A model generated the notes under the pieces. It saw only the letters and a list, made by a program, of their open reading frames with translations. It was not told where the DNA came from and did not search any database. The translations under genes and the position numbers were made by a program. Positions 60,482-64,000 of a stretch of 64,000 bases of DNA are shown here, in pieces. Numbering within the stretch: the first letter of the stretch is position 1; each line of letters starts with the position of its first letter. Origin of the DNA: Nemophila menziesii (Eukaryota > Streptophyta > Magnoliopsida > Boraginales > Hydrophyllaceae); NCBI GenBank assembly GCA_029959085.1, contig JARWIR010000014.1, positions 11,578,001-11,642,000 of the forward strand. The letters are read 5' to 3'.

Positions 60482-63400
60482 CTTAGATGGCGAAGTTATA
60501 TGTCTGTTCCAGAAGGCCCAACGCACTCAAAAAACATATATTATGTGCCCCAATCTGAGAAAGTATGCGAAAGTTAGCAGAAATCCTTCGGGGAACTTCA
60601 AAAAACCTTAAAAACGGTTTGCAACGTGTTTGGATGATAGAAACAAGCCAAAATCTTCACGTTATTATCCTTTCCGTGGTTAGGGTTCAGTGACTAAGGT
60701 TATGTGATTATGGTAAAAGGTTTAGTGTTTAGGGTTTGGGGTTTCTGGCTACGGTTTATTGTTAGAGTTTATGGTTAGTATTTAGGGCTTATGGTGATGG
60801 ATTAGGTGTAGGTTATAGGGTTAAGGTTTTGTGTTTAAGGTTTAGGGTATAACGTTAGAGACTTTAGAAATTAGGGTTGAATGTTATGGTTGGTAAAACC
60901 CTAACTGAGCCAAAATACGATATCCTAAAATAGAATATTAAAAACAACCTAAAAGTCAATAAAACACATCTCAACACGTAAAACAGATCATCTTAGATGG
61001 CGAAGCTATTTGTCGGTCCCAGAAGGCCCAACGCACTCAAAAAACATATATTATGTGCCCCATTCTGAGAAAGTATGCGAAAGTAGCAAAAATTCTTCGG
61101 GGAACTTCAAAAACCTTAAAAACGGTTGCAAAGTGTTTGGATGATAGAAACAAGCCAAAATCTTCACGTTATAATCATTTCCATAGTTAGGGTTCACTGA
61201 TTAAGGTTTTTGGATTAAGGTATAAGGTTTAGCGTTTAGGGTTTGGGGTTTCTGGTTACGGTTTATTGTTAGAGTTTATGGTTAGTATTTAGGCCTTATG
61301 GTGATGGATTAGGTGTAGGTTATATGGTTAAGGTTTTGTGTTTATGGTTTAGGGTATAACGTTAGAGACTTTAAAAATTAGGGTTGAATGTTATGGTTGG
61401 TAAAACCCTAACTGAGCCAAAATACGATATCCTAAAATAGAATATTAAAAACAGCCTAAAAGTCAATAAAACACATCTCAACTCGTAAAACAGATCATCT
61501 TAGATGGCGAAGTTATATGTCAGTTCCAGAAGGCCCGACGCACTCAAAAAACATATATTATGTGCCCCATTCTGAGAAAGTATGCGAAAGTTAGCAAAAA
61601 TCCTTCGGGGAACTTCAAAAACCATAAAAACGGTTTGCAACGTGTTTGGATGATAGAAACAAGCCAAAATCTTCACTTTATTTTTATTTCTGTGGTTAGG
61701 GTTCACTGATTAAGGTTATGTGATTATGGTATAAGGTTTAGTGTTTAGGGTTTGGGGTTTCTGGTTACGGTTTATTGTTAGAGTTTATGGTTAGTGTTTA
61801 GGGCTTATGGTGATGGATTAGGTGTAGGTTATGGGGTTAAGGTTTTGTGTTTATGGTTTAGGGTATAACGTTAGAGACTTTAGAAATTAGGGTTGAATGT
61901 TATGAGTGGTAAAACCCTAACTGAGCCAAAATAAGATATCCTAAAATAGAATATTAAAAACAGCCTAAAAGTCAATAAAACACATCTCAACACGTAAAAC
62001 AGATCATCTTAGATGGCGAAGTTATATGTCTGTTCCAGAAGGCCCAACGCACTCAAAAAACATATATTATGTGCCCCAATCTGAGAAAGTATGCGAAAGT
62101 TAGCAGAAATCCTTCGGGGAACTTCAAAAAACCTTAAAAACGGTTTGCAACGTGTTTGGATGATAGAAACAAGCCAAAATCTTCACGTTATTATCCTTTC
62201 CGTGGTTAGGGTTCAGTGACTAAGGTTATGTTATTAGGGTATAAGGTTTAGTGTTTAGGGTTTGGGGTTTCTGGTTACGGTTTATTGTTAGAGTTTATGG
62301 TTAGTATTTAGGCCTTATGGTGATGGATTAGGTGTAGGTTATATGGTTAAGGTTTTGTGTTTATGGTTTAGGGTATAACGTTAGAGACTTTAGAAATTAG
62401 GGTCGAATGTTACGGTTGGTAAAACCCTAACTGAGCCAAAATAAGATATCCTAAAATAGAATATTAAAAACAACCTAAAAGTCAATAAAACACATCTCAA
62501 CACGTAAAACAGATCATCTTAGATGGCGAAGTTATATGTCAGTTCCAGAAGGCCCGACGCACTAAAAAAACATATATTATGTGCCCCATTCTGAGAAAGT
62601 ATGTGAAAGTTAGCAGAAATCCTTCGGGGAACTTCAAAAACCATAAAAACGGTTTGCAACGTGTTTGGATGATAGAAACAAGCCAAAATCTTCACTTTAT
62701 TTTTATTTCCGTGGTTAGGGTTCACTGATTAAGGTTATGTGATTATGGTAAAAGGTTTAGTGTTTAGGGTTTGGGGTTTCTGGCTACGGTTTATTGTTAG
62801 AGTTTATGGTTAGTATTTAGGGCTTATGGTGATGGATTAGGTGTAGGTTATAGGGTTAAGGTTTTGTGTTTATGGTTTAGGGTATAACGTTAGAGACTTT
62901 AGAAATTAGGGTTGAATGTTTTGGTTGGTAAAACCCTAACTGAGCCAAAATACGATATCCTAAAATAGAATATTAAAAACAGCCTAAAAGTCAATAAAAC
63001 ACATCTCAACACGTAAAACAGATCATCTTAGATGGCGAAGTTATATGTCTGTTACAGAAGGCCCAACGCACTCAAAAAACATATATTATGTGCCCCAGTC
63101 TGAGAAAGTATGCGAAAGTTAGCAGAAATCCTTCGGGGAACTTCAAAAAACCTTAAAAACGGTTTGCAACGTGTTTGGATGATAGAAACAAGCCAAAATC
63201 TTCACGTTATTATCCTTTCCGTGGTTAGGGTTCAGTGACTAAGGTTATGTTATTAGGGTATAAGGTTTAGTGTTTAGGGTTTGGGGTTTCTGGTTACGGT
63301 TTATTGTTAGAGTTTATGGTTAGTATTTAGGCCTTATGGTGATGGATTAGGTGTAGGTTATATGGTTAAGGTTTTGTGTTTATGGTTTAGGGTATAACGT

Positions 63401-64000
63401 TAGAGACTTTAGAAATTAGGGTCGAATGTTACGGTTGGTAAAACCCTAACTGAGCCAAAATAAGATATCCTAAAATAGAATATTAAAAACAACCTAAAAG
63501 TCAATAAAACACATCTCAACACGTAAAACAGATCATCTTAGATGGCGAAGTTATATGTCAGTTCCAGAAGGCCCGACGCACTAAAAAAACATATATTATG
63601 TGCCCCATTCTGAGAAAGTATGTGAAAGTTAGCAGAAATCCTTCGGGGAACTTCAAAAACCATAAAAACAGTTTGCAACGTGTTTGGATGATAGAAACAA
63701 GCCAAAATCTTCACTTTATTTTTATTTCCGTGGTTAGGGTTCACTGATTAAGGTTATGTGATTATGGTAAAAGGTTTAGTGTTTAGGGTTTGGGGTTTCT
63801 GGCTACGGTTTATTGTTAGAGTTTATGGTTAGTATTTAGGGCTTATGGTGATGGATTAGGTGTAGGTTATAGGGTTAAGGTTTTGTGTTTATGGTTTAGG
63901 GTATAACGTTAGAGACTTTAGAAATTAGGGTTGAATGTTTTGGTTGGTAAAACCCTAACTGAGCCAAAATACGATATCCTAAAATAGAATATTAAAAACA
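60482..64000 (+). repeat. Dimeric HOR at the right end (1,019 bp)
   Basis: Monomers start at 60482, 60992, 61499, 62008, 62518 and 63027, with a partial from 63537. 62008-63026 recurs from 63027 at 1,019 bp: both first members have an extra A (CTTCAAAAAACC, 510 bp) and GTTATTAGGG; both second members have GCACTAAAAAAAC, GTATGTGAAAG, GGTAAAAGG and GAATGTTTTGG. The extra A is also in 60482. The monomer at 60992 matches 53872 and 55906 (GAAGCTATTTGTCGG, AACGGTTGCAAAG). The array runs on past the right edge. Confidence 0.88.
63537..64000 (+). repeat. Right partial monomer
   Basis: This copy stops at monomer position 464 (ATTAAAAACA). It repeats the variants of 62518-63026, with AAAAACAGTTTGC in place of AAAAACGGTTTGC near 63664. 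Confidence 0.95.

Larger units (their letters stand above)
1..64000 (+). repeat. Telomere-similar satellite array, ~509-bp monomer
   Basis: The window is wholly made of a tandem monomer of about 509 bp, read from junctions (ATCATCTTAG and close variants) at 481, 990, 1499, 2008, 2516 and on to 63537. Nearly all steps are 505-510 bp; the exceptions are 500 bp at 3025-3524 and 515 bp at 14692-15206. Every monomer keeps the same orientation, with the telomere-like G-rich strand on the plus strand. The sequence is AT-rich and no unique sequence separates copies. TTTAGGG-type units indicate a plant. By recall of the literature, the best match is the ~500-bp pericentromeric family of Arabidopsis thaliana chromosome 1; a subtelomeric or pericentromeric satellite of another plant is the alternative. 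The repeat structure itself is certain; the species is an inference. Confidence 0.98.

Noticed and set aside
1..64000. CRISPR-like or bacterial repeat system
   Set aside because: Repeat and spacer are not separable: the whole 509-bp unit is conserved, there are no unique spacers and no cas-like genes, and the telomere motif is that of plants.
1..64000. True chromosome end (functional telomere tract)
   Set aside because: No run of perfect TTTAGGG units is present. The units are degenerate and are embedded in a longer repeat on both sides.
1..64000. rDNA intergenic spacer
   Set aside because: No 18S, 5.8S, 25S or 5S sequence occurs in 64 kb, and the monomer has no recognisable promoter repeat of RNA polymerase I.

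Overview
The whole 64 kb is one uninterrupted head-to-tail satellite array with a monomer of about 509 bp. Taking the C of the junction motif ATCATCTTAG as monomer position 1, I place junctions from 481 to 63537. This gives 124 complete monomers (mean about 508.5 bp, mostly 505-510 bp, with outliers of 500 and 515 bp), a 480-bp partial on the left and a 464-bp partial on the right. All monomers lie in the same orientation. I see no gene, tRNA, rRNA, transposon, CRISPR array or unique-sequence island.

Each monomer has three parts. Positions 1-196 are a non-telomeric head. Positions about 197-397 are a G/T-rich, C-poor stretch of decayed plant-type telomere repeat (TTTAGGG and near variants such as TTATGGT, GTTAGTG, GGTTATAGGG). 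Then comes an opposite-strand telo-box (AAACCCTAA, positions 414-422) and an A-rich tail of about 87 bp with an EcoRV site (GATATC, position 437). TTTAGGG telomere units point to a flowering plant. A ~500-bp tandem family carrying telomere-similar sequence has been reported from the pericentromere of Arabidopsis thaliana chromosome 1. I think this window is that array or a close relative, but this rests on memory and an alignment would have to confirm it.

Monomers fall into recurring subtypes that are arranged in higher-order repeats (HORs), and the HOR changes along the window. 1-6570 is a mixed zone with an internal 4-monomer duplication. 6571-15712 is a 3-monomer HOR (~1,523 bp, 6 copies). 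15713-26398 is a different 3-monomer HOR (~1,527 bp, 7 copies). 26399-33016 is a 5-monomer (3+2) pattern built on A/B hybrid monomers. 33017-39122 holds a 3-monomer block repeated 4,071 bp away. 39123-46752 moves from a 3-monomer to a 5-monomer repeat (2,543 bp). 46753-50821 is another 5-monomer repeat. 50822-57430 contains a 4-monomer repeat (2,034 bp). 57431-60481 is mixed. 60482-64000 ends in a young 2-monomer repeat (1,019 bp).

The recurrent 63-68-codon open frames are by-products of the repeat: the minus-strand family begins at GTG and the plus-strand family exists only where a one-base deletion removes a TAG. There are no genes working together here. What can be read is the turnover of a telomere-derived satellite by unequal exchange, gene conversion and probable methyl-CpG decay. 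I did not find evidence of a new coding system.
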